Below are positions 57,201 through 64,000 of a DNA stretch of 64,000 nucleotides, one piece after another. Made by a program: the position numbers and the translations under genes. The DNA is from Bradyrhizobium lablabi. Its GTDB lineage: Bacteria > Pseudomonadota > Alphaproteobacteria > Rhizobiales > Xanthobacteraceae. The notes below the pieces were generated by a model. The model was not told the origin of the DNA, searched no databases, and worked only from the letters and a program-made list of their open reading frames with translations. The DNA lies in assembly GCF_900141755.1 (NCBI RefSeq), contig NZ_LT670844.1, positions 6,048,501 to 6,112,500 on the forward strand. Reading direction: 5' to 3'. Numbering within the stretch: the stretch's first letter is position 1; every line of letters starts with the position of its first letter.

Positions 57201-60200
57201 GCCTAAACTTATTCAGATAAATGCTTTCAACGGGGGCGTTGTCGGCGTGGGTATCGCGCTCAACGGGTCCGGACAGGGCCTGGCGATCGGCGAAGGGGCA
57301 GTCAATTCGCTCGATCTGATCGATACCTCGAACCCGAACAATATCCCCCAACGCCTCAACCGGTTCCCCTTGCCATCAGAGGCGTTCGGCGTCGCGGTCG
57401 CCGGCAATGTTGCCTTTGTCGCCGACGGCAGCGGCGGCTTGCAAATCGTGACTTATCTTCCGCCCGACACCAAGGGTGTCGCGCCGACCCTAAGGGTTCT
57501 GTCCGGGCCGACGCCCGGCACTGATCCGTCGACACTCGATCCGGCAAAGCCGCTCACGCTTACCGAAGGCTCGACGGTCTCGTTCAAGGTCAAGGTCGGC
57601 TCGAGCGGGCCAATAGCCAGCGTGGCGCTCATTGCCACGACGGCGGACGGTCAAACCATCGTGCTGGCGGACAACGTGTCGCTCCCCTTCGATCTGACCG
57701 CGGCGCTGCCAAACCTCAGCCGCCTGCAGAGCAGCGGCTCAGACCTGATCACCTTGCAGGTCCGCGCCACCGACACCGGCGGCAATGTGGCGCTGTCGGC
57801 GCCAATCAGCGTCAATCTGGTGGCCGACACGACGCCGCCGGTGATCGTCGACCAGACGATAGCCGATCAGTCCACGATCGGTCAGGGAGGGGCGACCTTC
57901 ACCTTCGACTTCTCCAAACCGCTCGATTCCAACATCGAGCAAAATGTCAACTTCGCCCTGATCGCGCCGGATGGGACGACGGTCGCGCCGATAGCTTTCG
58001 CCTTGCGCAAGGACGGCACTGAGGTCGCGGTTTCCTTCGGGACGCTGAAGCCGGGGCAGTACCAGCTCCGGATCGATGCGCCGTCGGTGAAGGATCGTGC
58101 CGGCAATCCGCTTGGTGCCGCGCCGCTGACGACGCATGTGACGGTCGCGCCGTCGCCGCAGATCGCCGATCAAAGCGTCCATGACGGCGACACCGTCACG
58201 GCGACGCAGAGCCCGCAATTCAGCTTCGACTTCACCAATCCGATCGATCAGACAACGTTGACGTCCTCGTCAATCTTCCTGCAAGCAGCCGATGGGACCA
58301 CCATTGCGCCTATCGGTTTCTCGCTCAGCAACGGCAATAAATCGGTTCAGGTTGCCTTCCCGTCGCTCGGCGGGGGTCTGTATAAACTGCAAGTTGATAC
58401 AACAAAAATTGTGGACGCGTTCGGCGATCGGCTCGGCACCGGCGTGTTGTCGACCAGCTTCACCGTCCCCGGGCTGCAGCTCGTCAGTCAGTCCGTCCAC
58501 GGTGGCGACACTATCTCGGCGCAGACCCCGCAATTCACGTTCAACTTCAACAAGCCGCTCGATGGCACCACGCTGAATGCCTCGACGATCTTCCTGCTGG
58601 CGGCCGATGGAACGGTGATCGCACCGACCGCAGTGACGCTCAACAATGCCAATAATTCGGTTCAAGCTACATTTCCGCCTCTGGCAGCCGGGTCATACAC
58701 GCTTCAGCTCGATGCGACCAAGATCGCCGCCTTTATCGGCGATCGGCTCGGCACCAGCGTGCTGTCCACGACATTCAGCGTTACCGGCGTGCAGATCTCC
58801 CATCAGAGCGTCCATAGCGGCGACGTCGTCACGGCGCAGATCCCGCAATTCAGCTTCGACTTCACGAGCCCGATCGATCCCAAGACGGTGACCGCGTCGA
58901 CGGCCTTCCTGCTGGCCCCCGACGGGGTGACCAAGATCGCGCCGACCATCGCGTTCAGCAACAACAACCAATCGGTGCAGCTCACCTTCCCGGCGCTGGC
59001 CGCCGGGCAGTACACACTTCAACTGGACGCCGGCAAGATCACCGATCCGGCCGGCAACCCGCTCGGCACCGGCTTGCTGTCGACGCCATTCACCGTCGCC
59101 GGGCTGCAGCTTGCCAGCCAGAGCATCCTGGCGGGGAGCACGATCGCCGCGGCGATCCCGTCCTCGGTCACCTTCACCTTCACGCGACCGCTCGATCCGG
59201 CAACGGTGACCGCGTCATCGGTCTTCGTGACGGCGGCGGGTGGGGGCGTCATCGCACCCTCCAGCATCACATTCAGCAACAATAACCAAACGATGCAAGC
59301 GACCTTCCCCCCGCTTGGCGCCGGCCAATTCACGCTTCAGCTCGACGCGAGCAAGATCGCCGACACCACAGGCGACAAGCTCGGCACCGGCTTGCTGTCG
59401 ACGCCGGTCACGGCGGTCGTCGCCAGCCAGGAGACTTGGGTCAATCCCAACGTTGGCGGCGACTGGAACAACGCCGCCAATTGGAGCACGGGGACGGTCC
59501 CGGCGCCGGGCGATGACGTGACGATCAATCTGGCGGCCGGCCAGATCATCACGATCGGCAGCAATGTAACGCTCGGCTCGCTCCACGAGTCGGGCGGCGG
59601 CACACTGCTGGTCACCGGCAGCGTGGCGGTCGCCAATATCACCAACATCCAGGGCAGCGTCGTCCTCGACGGCGGCAGCGTCACCACGACCGGTGCGGCG
59701 ACGGTGACCAACCTCGAGATCGGCTCCCTCGAATCTGGCACCTTCGGCGGAGTCGGCGGCGGCAACGGCGGTGGCGGCAGCTTCACTGCGAACGGCTCGG
59801 TCGCGATCACCAATCTCCGGATGGCCACGGAGGATCTTGTTGACCCCAGCCCGGGCAGCATCCACCGGGTCACCTTCACCGCGAACGGTGCGGCGACGGT
59901 GGCGAACCTCAGGCAGTTCGGCGGCGCCATCAATGCGCCGGGAACGCTGACCCTGACCGGGACATCGGTGTTCAACGTCGACATTTCGATAGGGGCGGGC
60001 GGGTCCCCGTCCGCGATCGCCTCGGGAACGGTGATCAACCAGGGCACGCTGTTCGTCCAGCGGCTCAAGATCGATGGCGGCGCCCTGGACAACCAGGGTC
60101 AGATGATCATGGTCGTCAACTCCACGCTCGATTTCGGCAAGAGCGGCGCCTTCACCAACGCGGCATCGGGGACGCTCACCCTCGGCCTCGTGACCGCGCC

Positions 60201-63200
60201 GGCGTTGAATAACGGCAGCCCCACCGACGGCGGGTTCATCGCCGGGGGGCTGGACGGCATCGTCACGTCGCCGAGCGGGACACACCTCGGGCCATTCGGC
60301 AATGTCGACTTCAATGGCGTGGCCCCCGCCGATGGCGGCACGGGGTTGTTCAACAATCAAGGCAATGTCGTGGTCGCGCCAGGCGGCATTCAACCCATTA
60401 GCATCTTTAGCCCCGTGGACAGCATCACCGACACGACCTTCAGCTGCAACGTCGCCGTGAACATGAACAACGGCAGCACGATCCAGACCAATGCCAATAC
60501 AACCCTGGCCTTCGGAGCCGGCGGCACGCTGTCTGGTACGATCACGGGCGGCGGCATCGTCGGCTTCTTCGGCAATAGCGTGCAAGCCTTATCGGTCGCC
60601 GGCGGGCCTACATTAAACCCCAACTTTACAGGGATTCCCTTTCCCTACAACAAATACGCCTATAATTTCACGGCAACGTCTGTGCTCAACGTGGCGACCG
60701 CGAGCATTGCGGCGTCCGCGACCATCGCCGGCAGCATCACGGTGCCGAATCTCACGCTGGGGCAGGTGGTCTTCACCGACAAGGCGGGTCCGTTCGGCGC
60801 AATCGAGCTGCTGGCCGGAAGCAAGCTGGTCAGCACCAACGTGTTGATGAGCTTCACCGACCTCTCGGTCGACCCCGCGACGGCCGCCGTCCCCGGCGGG
60901 CTGTTCCAGGTCGGCACGTTGCAGATCCGAGATGAAACGGTCAACACCGGCTTCAATGGCGGTGCTGTCAGCACGCTGAGGGGGGCGGTGCAGATCGCCA
61001 ATTTGATCGTCAATAGCGGAAAAATTTTCACCGACCCAGGCGATCAAATCGGCTCGCTGACGGTCAAGGGATGGAGTGACATCATCCCTAACTTTAACCC
61101 TAGCGGCGGCAGCACCGGATCCCCCTTCGTATTGCTCGCGGGCGTCCTGAACCTTGTCGGAAATCTGACCGTCGGTGCCTTGTCGCTCGACGGCAGAGCC
61201 GACGGGTCATTTGGGCCGAACGACCTCGACGTCGGCGGAAACACGGCGGGGCGGGTGGATTTGTCGCTGGGCTCGCTCGCCGTTACCGGCAACGCATCGA
61301 TCTACAATGGATACTTCCTGGGGGCCGGCACGGCCGTCATTCGCGGGAACCTCACCATCGACGGCAGCGGGACGGTTACAACTGCTCGACTCGGCTCTGA
61401 CATAACGACGCCAGGATTGGGCCTGGATGCCGGCGCCGTGCTCGAGCTGCAAGGCAAGACCACCTGGCGCGGCGGCGACATCAATCTGAATTATCTCGGC
61501 AACGCTACCGCCGGCATTCTGCGCGTCGACGCCGGTGGCGAGTTCGACGTGGCGTTCGACAGCAAAACCTCGGCAACTGCCTTTGGGAACGACGGCGGGG
61601 TCGGTCGAATCCTGGCGGGAGCGGCCACGTTTGCCAACTTTGTTCCCAGCGCCAACAGGACGGCGTTGTTCGACAACAAAGGCATCTTCCGCAAGGTTGC
61701 CGGCAGTCAGACCACCGTCATCGCGGCGCCGTTCAACAATTCAGGAACGGTCGAGGCGGATCTAGGCACGCTGACCTTCGAGTCGGCGGCCAAAGAGGCC
61801 GGGGGCCAGGATACGGGAGTCCTCATCAACACCGGGGCGGTTCTGCTGGCCACTGCCGGTTCCATCGTCGAAAACGTTCCCGAAGGCTCGAACGAATTCA
61901 CGTTCCAAGCGGCGTCACCGTTCACGCAAACTACCGTTACCTTCTCTGCGGCTGTTGATCCCTCCTCAGTGAGGGCCAATTTGTTCACGTTTGTGGCAGC
62001 CGACGGGACGGTCACCACGGCCACCGCCATCGCGATCAACTTTAATCAGGCTCTGCTTACAGTCCCAACGCTTGCGGCCGGGCGATACACGCTTCGCGTC
62101 GACGCAACCAGCATCCGGGACAGCAACTTCAACACGTTCGGCCAGCCCAGCAGTGCGTTCGGTCCGAGCGTGCTGTCGACGGGGGCCAGCCTGAACCAAT
62201 TGGTCTTCCAGGCTACGTCGGCGTTCACGCAATTGACCGTCGACTTCACCGCGCCGGTCAATCCGTCCTCATTGACAGCCACGGCGTTCTCGGTGCTGAC
62301 CGCCAACGGGACGGCCATCACACCCACCGGTCTCGTGCTCAGCAGTGACGGGCGGTCGGCTCAGCTTACATTCCCGACTTTGGCGCCCGGGCCATTCACG
62401 CTTGAGCTCGTTACGATCGGGATCACCGACCAGTCCGGGAAAAAATTGGGGCAGAGCGGCAATGCGTTCGGCACGACCGTGCTGGCGGCGCCGCTCAGCC
62501 TGAACCACTTGACCTTCCAGGTTACCTCGGGGCTCCCGTCGCAGCCCAACGCCCCGATCCTCGAGGGCTCGGCGGTGAGTTTCGGCGTCAATGTCACCAA
62601 TACCGGCACGAACGTCACCGAGGCCCAGTTGGTGGCTATCGCGCCGAACGGCACGACGACGGTGTTGGCGACCAATACCGCCTCACCCTTTGCCTCGCCC
62701 TTCACCTTGTCGGGCAATCTTCCGACGATTGCCGCCAATGGCGGGTCCAGTCAGCTCACGCTGCAGATCCGCCTGACCGATGCCTTCGGCATCACGCGGC
62801 TGTCCGATCCGATCAATCTGCTTCTCGTGCCGACGCTCCAGGTCGCCAGCCAGAGCCTGCACAGCGGCGACATCATCAGCGCCACTAATCCGCAAGTCAC
62901 GTTCACCTTCACCGCGCCGGTCGATCCCACCACGGTGACCGCTAATTCGTTCTTCCTGCTGGCGGCCGACGGGGTGACGAAGATCGCGCCCACCGCCATC
63001 CAGTTCGGCAACAATAACCAGTCGGTTCAGCTCATATTCCCGACGCCGGCCGCCGGGCAGTACAACCTTGAGGTCGATGCGACCCGGGTCAAAGACCAGT
63101 TCGGCAATGCGCTCGGCACCAGCGTGCTATCGACGCCGTTCACCGTGCCAGGGTCAGCCATCGACACCTTCATCGGGGCGAGTGGCGGCGAATGGAACAA

Positions 63201-64000
63201 CGCCGCCAACTGGAGCACGGGACAAGTTCCCGGCGCCACCAACGACGTGGTGCTCAACAGCACGGTCAATTTCGACGGCGCAACGGCGACGATCCACTCG
63301 CTGACCATATCCAACGGCAGCTCATTCAACCTCAATAGCGGATCGCTCACCGTTCTCGGGGCGACCACCGCCACGGGTGCGGCCATCATCAACAACGGTG
63401 CCACCGTGGCGTTCCAGGGCGTTGCTGCGGTCGGAACGCTGACGCAAACCGCCGGCACAACGTCCTTTGCGCAGCCCAGCCCGCTCGGCGTGGTCACGCA
63501 GACCGGCGGCACGCTCGAAGTCGACGGCAATCCTGCTTTCGGTAGCACGACCATCACGACGCTGACTCAAAGCGGCGGCATATTCACCGGCGCCGGCACC
63601 GTCTCGGTCACCGGGGTTACCACCCTGATCGGCGGCGCGATGAGCGGCTCGGGCACGACGATCGCGAAGGCCGGCTTGACCATCAACTCCCAGGTCGGCG
63701 GCATTCTCTTCGGCGTCGTCAAGGGATCGTACAATCTGCAGCGCATCCTGGAGAACCAGGGTGCTGCGACCTGGTTCGGCGGCAACATTGATTTCGGCGG
63801 CAGCGGGAGCAACCCGCCGCTTGGAACCTTGCGCAACGACGCCGGCGCCACGTTCACGATCGGGTCCACTGTCGGCGCCATCTCGGCGTCCAACGCCTCG
63901 GCTGCCGCCCTGGCCACACCGTTGATCAGCAACCAGGGCACCATCACGACCGGGTTCGCAGGCGCAACCAGCATCGCGGTCGGCATCGCCAATACCGGCA
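45295..64000 (+). CDS. Giant LEPR-XLL-type repetitive surface protein (3' end beyond window)
   Basis: One uninterrupted frame of 6235 codons from ATG 45295 to the window edge, without a stop. N-terminus: no classical signal peptide, but MFETLEPRILMSATPT at residues 23-38, the LEPR-XLL motif found at the start of very large secreted adhesins. Then: beta-rich region (40-430); 16 Ig-like repeats of ~109 aa (432-2189); another Ig-like unit (2190-2287); vanadium-haloperoxidase-like domain without its vanadate ligands (2290-2679); Ig-like and Big_5-like units (2680-2998); carboxypeptidase-regulatory-like fold (2999-3089); helical stretch (3295-3480); LVIVD-type beta-propeller (3751-4052); Big_5-like units (4179-4702); GDWNNAANWSTGTVP-led beta-helix (4715-5500); more Big-like units; a second GEWNNAANWSTGQVP beta-helix (from 5961). 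Secretion route and anchor are not visible; type I secretion is likely for such proteins. GGGAG lies 10 nt before the ATG. Confidence 0.9.
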   Translation, partial: MPILVRTVEQADSSKHKADAPVMFETLEPRILMSATPTIHPAAPVIIASSSHPVIVQEANGAELSVSLVGQGSWQITQDSSGNLQLNVAQTNASSTLTLTTTNNRDAEGGDHAEHSTNAPGGAHFLLNGIDLQGPIGLVSGLGVDIQGKVTAEGAIAHLALGNVLSNSSITLSSASPISEIDLGNVTDLSLTAKGSIGVLSVGNWIADGIAPSQVTAIAIGDLQSDGNFGASLALSGTGVLPSGGFTLGSVSVEGQASGLWYVVGNTNVISAGTFTQQWDGDFTKSVQTIITGGDFDGQLATPLLNFMIVGGNVSHALLLIGADLGADGQIGGSGANADTFGPGELNGLVVGGSVTSTRIRIGVDPVDGVLDDGTNTLLGGSFNNVFVVGESIDTASSFVAGAFPIAVIVDGQLINTAANSDFHTTPINLVPLSLTAGLAHDSGSSATDGLTNDDTITGRATGGVVTLLGSMDSKPVASGFNLLTAVNPGGAKAVAADGTFTLTPALLATIAGGTLADGSHTLHLLATDKFGNTKTLNITFTLDTAVPVLTASLASDTGVSATDGITNNDTITGKVTDGDGIATLSAGFDGAAAASFTNITNQITAGGAFTLTPALLASIAGGTLADGAHVLHLTATDQAGNVTSLAVSFTVATAAPALTAALKNDTGVSASDGITSDDTITGKATAVTDALATLSAGFDGASASSFVNLTSSINPDGTFTLTPAQLATIAGGTLADGTHTLHLTATDQAGNTTSFAVTFTLDTAAPVLSASLKNDTGVSATDGITSNDTITGKVTAGTSIAKLSAGFDGAAAASFTNITNQITAGGTFTLTPALLASIAGGTLADGAHVLHLTATDTAGNVTSLAVSFTLATTAPALTAALKNDTGVSATDGITSDDTIAGKVTAITDALTTLSAGFDGAAAASFTNITNQITAGGAFTLTPALLASIAGGTLADGAHVLHLTATDQAGNVTSVAVSFTVATAAPALTAALKNDTGVSASDGITSDDTITGKATAVTDALATLSAGFDNASATSFVNLASSLNPDGTFTLTPAQLATIAGGTLADGTHTLHLTATDQAGNATSFAVTFTLDTAAPVLTASLKNDTGVSATDGITSNDTITGKVTAGTSIAKLSAGFDGAAPSSFTNITNQITAGGAFTLTPALLASIAGGTLADGAHVLHLTATDQAGNVTSLAVSFTVATVAPSLTAALKNDTGVSATDGITSDDTIAGKATAITDALATLSAGFDNASATSFVNLTSSLNPDGTFTLTPAQLASIAGGTLADGAHVLHLTATDQAGNVTSLAVSFTVATVAPSLTAALKNDTGVSATDGITSDDTIAGKVTAITDALATLSAGFDNASATSFVNLASSLNPDGTFTLTPAQLATIAGGTLADGTHTLHLTATDQAGNATSFAVTFTLDTAAPVLTASLKNDTGVSATDGITSNDTITGKVTAGTSIAKLSAGFDGAAPSSFTNITNQITAGGAFTLTPALLATIAGGTLADGAHVLHLTATDQAGNVTSLAVSFTVATVAPSLTAALKNDTGVSATDGITSDDTIAGKVTAITDALATLSAGFDNASATSFVNLTSSLNPDGTFTLTPAQLASIAGGTLADGAHVLHLTATDQAGNVTSLAVSFTVATVAPSLTAALKNDTGVSATDGITSDDTIAGKVTAITDALATLSAGFDNASATSFVNLASSLNPDGTFTLTPAQLATIAGGTLADGTHTLHLTATDQAGNATSFAVTFTLDTAAPVLTASLKNDTGVSATDGITSNDTITGKVTAGTSIAKLSAGFDGAAPSSFTNITNQITAGGAFTLTPALLATIAGGTLADGAHVLHLTATDQAGNVTSLAVSFTVATVAPSLTAALKNDTGVSASDGITSDDTITGKATAVTDALATLSAGFDGASASSFVNLTSSINPDGSFTLTPAQLATIAGGTLADGSHTLHLTATDQAGNTTSFAVTFTLDTAVPVLTASLKNDTGVSATDGITSDDTIAGKVTDAAGVTAFSAGLDGVSAAHGTSLLSMVNPDGTFTLTPALLATIAGGTLADGPHTLHLTATDTVGNVTTLDVHFVLATAAPALTAALKNDTGASASDGITKDDTITGTATAPADTIATLSGGFGATPVASFVDLTSSLQSGGTFVLDPTLLAKVAGGTLADGAHTLHLFATDRAGNTSSFDLSFTLDTAVPTTPTFALAASDQDAALGSNVTGASTVTITGQTNANIAVRLTAPGGVSFSTISDSHGNFQFDNIGLALGANILTAQAIDIAGNTQNFALTVERVTQPPSGNAVLQWNAAALNAIQLSALDPVTAARALAMESVAVLDSINAIDSTPSFLVHQNAPADASANAAVAAAAHEILDTLFPQLKTPLDALYQTGLDAIANGQGKTDGIALGTAIAEQVLLLRANDGSQIMGRTLDGTSPGQWRSTGPTFGLAVSSQYANVTPFVLSSPSELLSIVPPPPDLASAAYATDVNQVQALGAANSTTRTADQTAIATFWAGQAGTVTAAGQWNQVAAEVAQRQGNSLSDDAKLLGELNVGLADAGIAGWNAKYSFDLWSPVTAIQNADPANPLLTRNANFTPLVTTPEVPEYVETQSAFSAAASTILDNIFGQNTSFSLTSGSATRSFTSFDQAAQEAGVSGIYAGTDFQFSNAAGQNLGQKVGGLVLQAFDITKDVQPPKIVLDRTSTTIVTNTSPVITGSVIDNLSGVQSLQASIDGGALQNVSFDQTGKFAIPLNLALDGSADGQHTVSLVATDAVGNATTPLTINVTLATKSPVIAPSTITDGMTLTPDTVLQGFVIAKGGTTISGLSYTFDSGTTNAVAVPVSYDSTTGLFNDHLNQSTLSVGTHTLTLTATDNAGNVATKVLNVTLPALVPLKVVSLTPANGASDVGVSVRPMIQFSRPIDMSTLTGNDFFLTDASGAKIPTIIVPWNDNMHAWLFPSDRGMPGGQAVTMTVDGSQIKGLDGTALDAAGTGQPGSVLTETFTTVSTAPVAGTSITGQILDPGPALLPGTSATPLPIAGVHVYILGLEGNPAFDTITGADGSFSFSNAPTGDVKVVIDGRTVTHGPTGVQFPVLVVDLNVKAGQDNTIAGSRGSIESQLANATNQELFLPRIQTDVMHDLSQTAPTVLRTTADSSPMLTPEQLQQMTLTVNPGTLVDEKGQPLNAQVGFSVVPSDTIKDMLPIGLAQHSFDITIQTNVPQLASFTTPAALTLPNVFNLPPGSKTYLLTFDYTTGRLEIDGTCTVSADGKTVSTDPGAGVTKIGWHSMTPPGDPTKNQPNPPPKCHLGDVFTDSADALYKDLIKAISGFGGKIPEMIKAANDFNKLVTTSIKIFSDWGVVNQQIEDGTVDPKAVAKVIKDVAGLIGTTASKIVETGVQLNAFFSAVKTAVGVAAPIFDAILTLFSNAKAAHCIPTNFTTLFIENFLTIATEVLGFANDAITFLENGFVAGFASIVGDVIGVVLDQIKARSALAGLPAPTNFPTLPIVPNIAPMMAAPIQRAASLTAAPLTAAPLTTPTDPTAPGGPEDTAALDRLLGEIPGAISDTQAAMTAFTDQANQLFDLTGIPQVDPANPDTSNPNPTPTKLSAIADQSNELFRGSAPNAPFAFFLDNGTIIRGRSGADGSISAFLPPNMGYRFAILDTRINQVGTLSGTTPASGTSLTLDSPHYVAFADVLGPDGNPDKVDADGLPDLVVQILGFDPTKVDNIIPGVSDLAALSQGFDQATAASATTTGVVANVPLQGSAQAVVVAEMPNGKQQRAYIAAGSGGLAISDVTDPKHPVLLSQIALAGNATDVAVDANLQLAAVATGSGGLQILDVESGMSPVLLRTIPINATHVKVVDGIAYATDQSNLYSIDLVSGKIISTINGVAPKLSGDIAVDGSTLYTFASQFGGGILYAIDISKNDGTMTLQSKTALQVDGANIPSGKLSVANGVAYIASDPFGFPQTVDGFDIVDVSDPKAPKLIQINAFNGGVVGVGIALNGSGQGLAIGEGAVNSLDLIDTSNPNNIPQRLNRFPLPSEAFGVAVAGNVAFVADGSGGLQIVTYLPPDTKGVAPTLRVLSGPTPGTDPSTLDPAKPLTLTEGSTVSFKVKVGSSGPIASVALIATTADGQTIVLADNVSLPFDLTAALPNLSRLQSSGSDLITLQVRATDTGGNVALSAPISVNLVADTTPPVIVDQTIADQSTIGQGGATFTFDFSKPLDSNIEQNVNFALIAPDGTTVAPIAFALRKDGTEVAVSFGTLKPGQYQLRIDAPSVKDRAGNPLGAAPLTTHVTVAPSPQIADQSVHDGDTVTATQSPQFSFDFTNPIDQTTLTSSSIFLQAADGTTIAPIGFSLSNGNKSVQVAFPSLGGGLYKLQVDTTKIVDAFGDRLGTGVLSTSFTVPGLQLVSQSVHGGDTISAQTPQFTFNFNKPLDGTTLNASTIFLLAADGTVIAPTAVTLNNANNSVQATFPPLAAGSYTLQLDATKIAAFIGDRLGTSVLSTTFSVTGVQISHQSVHSGDVVTAQIPQFSFDFTSPIDPKTVTASTAFLLAPDGVTKIAPTIAFSNNNQSVQLTFPALAAGQYTLQLDAGKITDPAGNPLGTGLLSTPFTVAGLQLASQSILAGSTIAAAIPSSVTFTFTRPLDPATVTASSVFVTAAGGGVIAPSSITFSNNNQTMQATFPPLGAGQFTLQLDASKIADTTGDKLGTGLLSTPVTAVVASQETWVNPNVGGDWNNAANWSTGTVPAPGDDVTINLAAGQIITIGSNVTLGSLHESGGGTLLVTGSVAVANITNIQGSVVLDGGSVTTTGAATVTNLEIGSLESGTFGGVGGGNGGGGSFTANGSVAITNLRMATEDLVDPSPGSIHRVTFTANGAATVANLRQFGGAINAPGTLTLTGTSVFNVDISIGAGGSPSAIASGTVINQGTLFVQRLKIDGGALDNQGQMIMVVNSTLDFGKSGAFTNAASGTLTLGLVTAPALNNGSPTDGGFIAGGLDGIVTSPSGTHLGPFGNVDFNGVAPADGGTGLFNNQGNVVVAPGGIQPISIFSPVDSITDTTFSCNVAVNMNNGSTIQTNANTTLAFGAGGTLSGTITGGGIVGFFGNSVQALSVAGGPTLNPNFTGIPFPYNKYAYNFTATSVLNVATASIAASATIAGSITVPNLTLGQVVFTDKAGPFGAIELLAGSKLVSTNVLMSFTDLSVDPATAAVPGGLFQVGTLQIRDETVNTGFNGGAVSTLRGAVQIANLIVNSGKIFTDPGDQIGSLTVKGWSDIIPNFNPSGGSTGSPFVLLAGVLNLVGNLTVGALSLDGRADGSFGPNDLDVGGNTAGRVDLSLGSLAVTGNASIYNGYFLGAGTAVIRGNLTIDGSGTVTTARLGSDITTPGLGLDAGAVLELQGKTTWRGGDINLNYLGNATAGILRVDAGGEFDVAFDSKTSATAFGNDGGVGRILAGAATFANFVPSANRTALFDNKGIFRKVAGSQTTVIAAPFNNSGTVEADLGTLTFESAAKEAGGQDTGVLINTGAVLLATAGSIVENVPEGSNEFTFQAASPFTQTTVTFSAAVDPSSVRANLFTFVAADGTVTTATAIAINFNQALLTVPTLAAGRYTLRVDATSIRDSNFNTFGQPSSAFGPSVLSTGASLNQLVFQATSAFTQLTVDFTAPVNPSSLTATAFSVLTANGTAITPTGLVLSSDGRSAQLTFPTLAPGPFTLELVTIGITDQSGKKLGQSGNAFGTTVLAAPLSLNHLTFQVTSGLPSQPNAPILEGSAVSFGVNVTNTGTNVTEAQLVAIAPNGTTTVLATNTASPFASPFTLSGNLPTIAANGGSSQLTLQIRLTDAFGITRLSDPINLLLVPTLQVASQSLHSGDIISATNPQVTFTFTAPVDPTTVTANSFFLLAADGVTKIAPTAIQFGNNNQSVQLIFPTPAAGQYNLEVDATRVKDQFGNALGTSVLSTPFTVPGSAIDTFIGASGGEWNNAANWSTGQVPGATNDVVLNSTVNFDGATATIHSLTISNGSSFNLNSGSLTVLGATTATGAAIINNGATVAFQGVAAVGTLTQTAGTTSFAQPSPLGVVTQTGGTLEVDGNPAFGSTTITTLTQSGGIFTGAGTVSVTGVTTLIGGAMSGSGTTIAKAGLTINSQVGGILFGVVKGSYNLQRILENQGAATWFGGNIDFGGSGSNPPLGTLRNDAGATFTIGSTVGAISASNASAAALATPLISNQGTITTGFAGATSIAVGIANTG
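46590..51860 (+). repeat. Sixteen ~329-bp tandem repeats encoding Ig-like domains
   Basis: The segment encoding GGTLADG recurs at about 46841, 47158, 47486, 47817, 48148, 48477, 48804, 49135, 49464, 49791, 50122, 50451, 50778, 51109, 51433 and 51766, spacing 317-333 bp, always in frame. Each unit reads NDTGVSATDGITSDDTITGK, a beta strand set around LSAGFDGA, FTLTPALLASIAGGTLADG and HVLHLTATDQAGNVTS. The first and last two units are the most divergent, the centre nearly identical. Confidence 0.95.
48195..51155 (+). repeat. Higher-order repeat: three ~987-bp blocks of three Ig units
   Basis: Blocks 48195-49181, 49182-50168 and 50169-51155 are offset by exactly 987 bp. The second and third agree over long stretches down to silent positions: for example the antisense reading of 49182-49730 is the same as that of 50169-50717. 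Within a block the three units differ from one another. Confidence 0.9.
52162..53330 (+). other. Vanadium-haloperoxidase-like domain, ligand residues replaced (part of the giant protein)
   Basis: Residues 2290-2679 follow the vanadium-dependent haloperoxidase/PAP2 layout: VLQWNAAALNAIQLSALDPV, AHEILDTLFPQLKTPLDALY, WNAKYSFDLWSPVTAI, TTPEVPEYVETQSAFSAAA, SFTSFDQAAQEAGVSGIYAG and FSNAAGQNLGQKVG. By hand alignment with remembered family motifs, K2555 is kept, but the Arg of WRP is S2562, the SGH triad of PEYPSGHS is E2597-T2598-Q2599, the Arg of SRIY is G2645 and the vanadate-binding His of GIHF is D2651. Confidence 0.7.

Noticed and set aside
59215..60585. Minus-strand frame of 456 codons
   Set aside because: Antisense to the beta-helix region of the giant protein, with shadow composition.

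Overview
The window looks like a chromosome segment from a GC-rich alphaproteobacterium of the Bradyrhizobium/Nitrobacteraceae type. The grounds are the high GC, a ChvE-GguA-GguB sugar importer, an Azospirillum-type non-phosphorylating L-arabinose gene set, a HutF-type histidine pathway, and a Bradyrhizobium-like intergenic palindrome at 20243-20330. No genome comparison could be run.

Layout. (1) 1-2184: the end-cut ATPase gene of a PotA-like importer (minus strand), divergent from a LysR regulator. (2) 2348-11625: a sugar-acid block with a decayed permease remnant, a GntR regulator, a DHDPS-family 2-keto-3-deoxy-L-arabonate dehydratase, an L-arabinose/D-galactose 1-dehydrogenase, an aldose 1-epimerase and chvE-gguA-gguB, facing a convergent FAH-fold gene. 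(3) 11626-12403: a gene-poor gap with a tRNA-Lys-like 3' fragment and a HutC-like operator. (4) 12404-20226: an eight-gene operon with a five-gene Liv-type importer, a DUF917 protein, a GST and a divergent urocanase paralogue. (5) 20485-35670: the histidine-utilisation region (OCD and PhnD-like pair; hutD-hutU-hutI; hutF-hutC; a NitT/TauT-type importer; a TPR protein; an amidohydrolase; hutH). (6) 35.9-45.1 kb: a mosaic of at least six whole or broken copies of one divergent unit (AraC-family regulator and leader facing a signal-peptide gene), with one intact AraC gene, one intact autotransporter, one broken autotransporter, an outer-membrane-protein remnant and an HD-domain protein. (7) 45295-64000: the start of a giant surface protein (6235 codons, no stop reached), with a LEPR-XLL-type N-terminus, sixteen Ig-like repeats, a vanadium-haloperoxidase-like domain lacking its vanadate ligands, a beta-propeller and two beta-helix-like stretches.

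How it works together. Near-palindromes of the form TGTMTAKACA (two with one changed base) precede hutI/hutF, the OCD gene, the NitT/TauT importer, hutH and the Liv/DUF917/urocanase-paralogue operon. This suggests that the local HutC controls histidine breakdown, two importers and the eight-gene operon as one regulon. I read the eight-gene operon as uptake and breakdown of a sulfur-substituted imidazole (thiourocanate or S-methyl-thiourocanate, as in ergothioneine catabolism). It is the best candidate in the window for an under-described system; the pseudo-haloperoxidase domain in the giant adhesin is the second.
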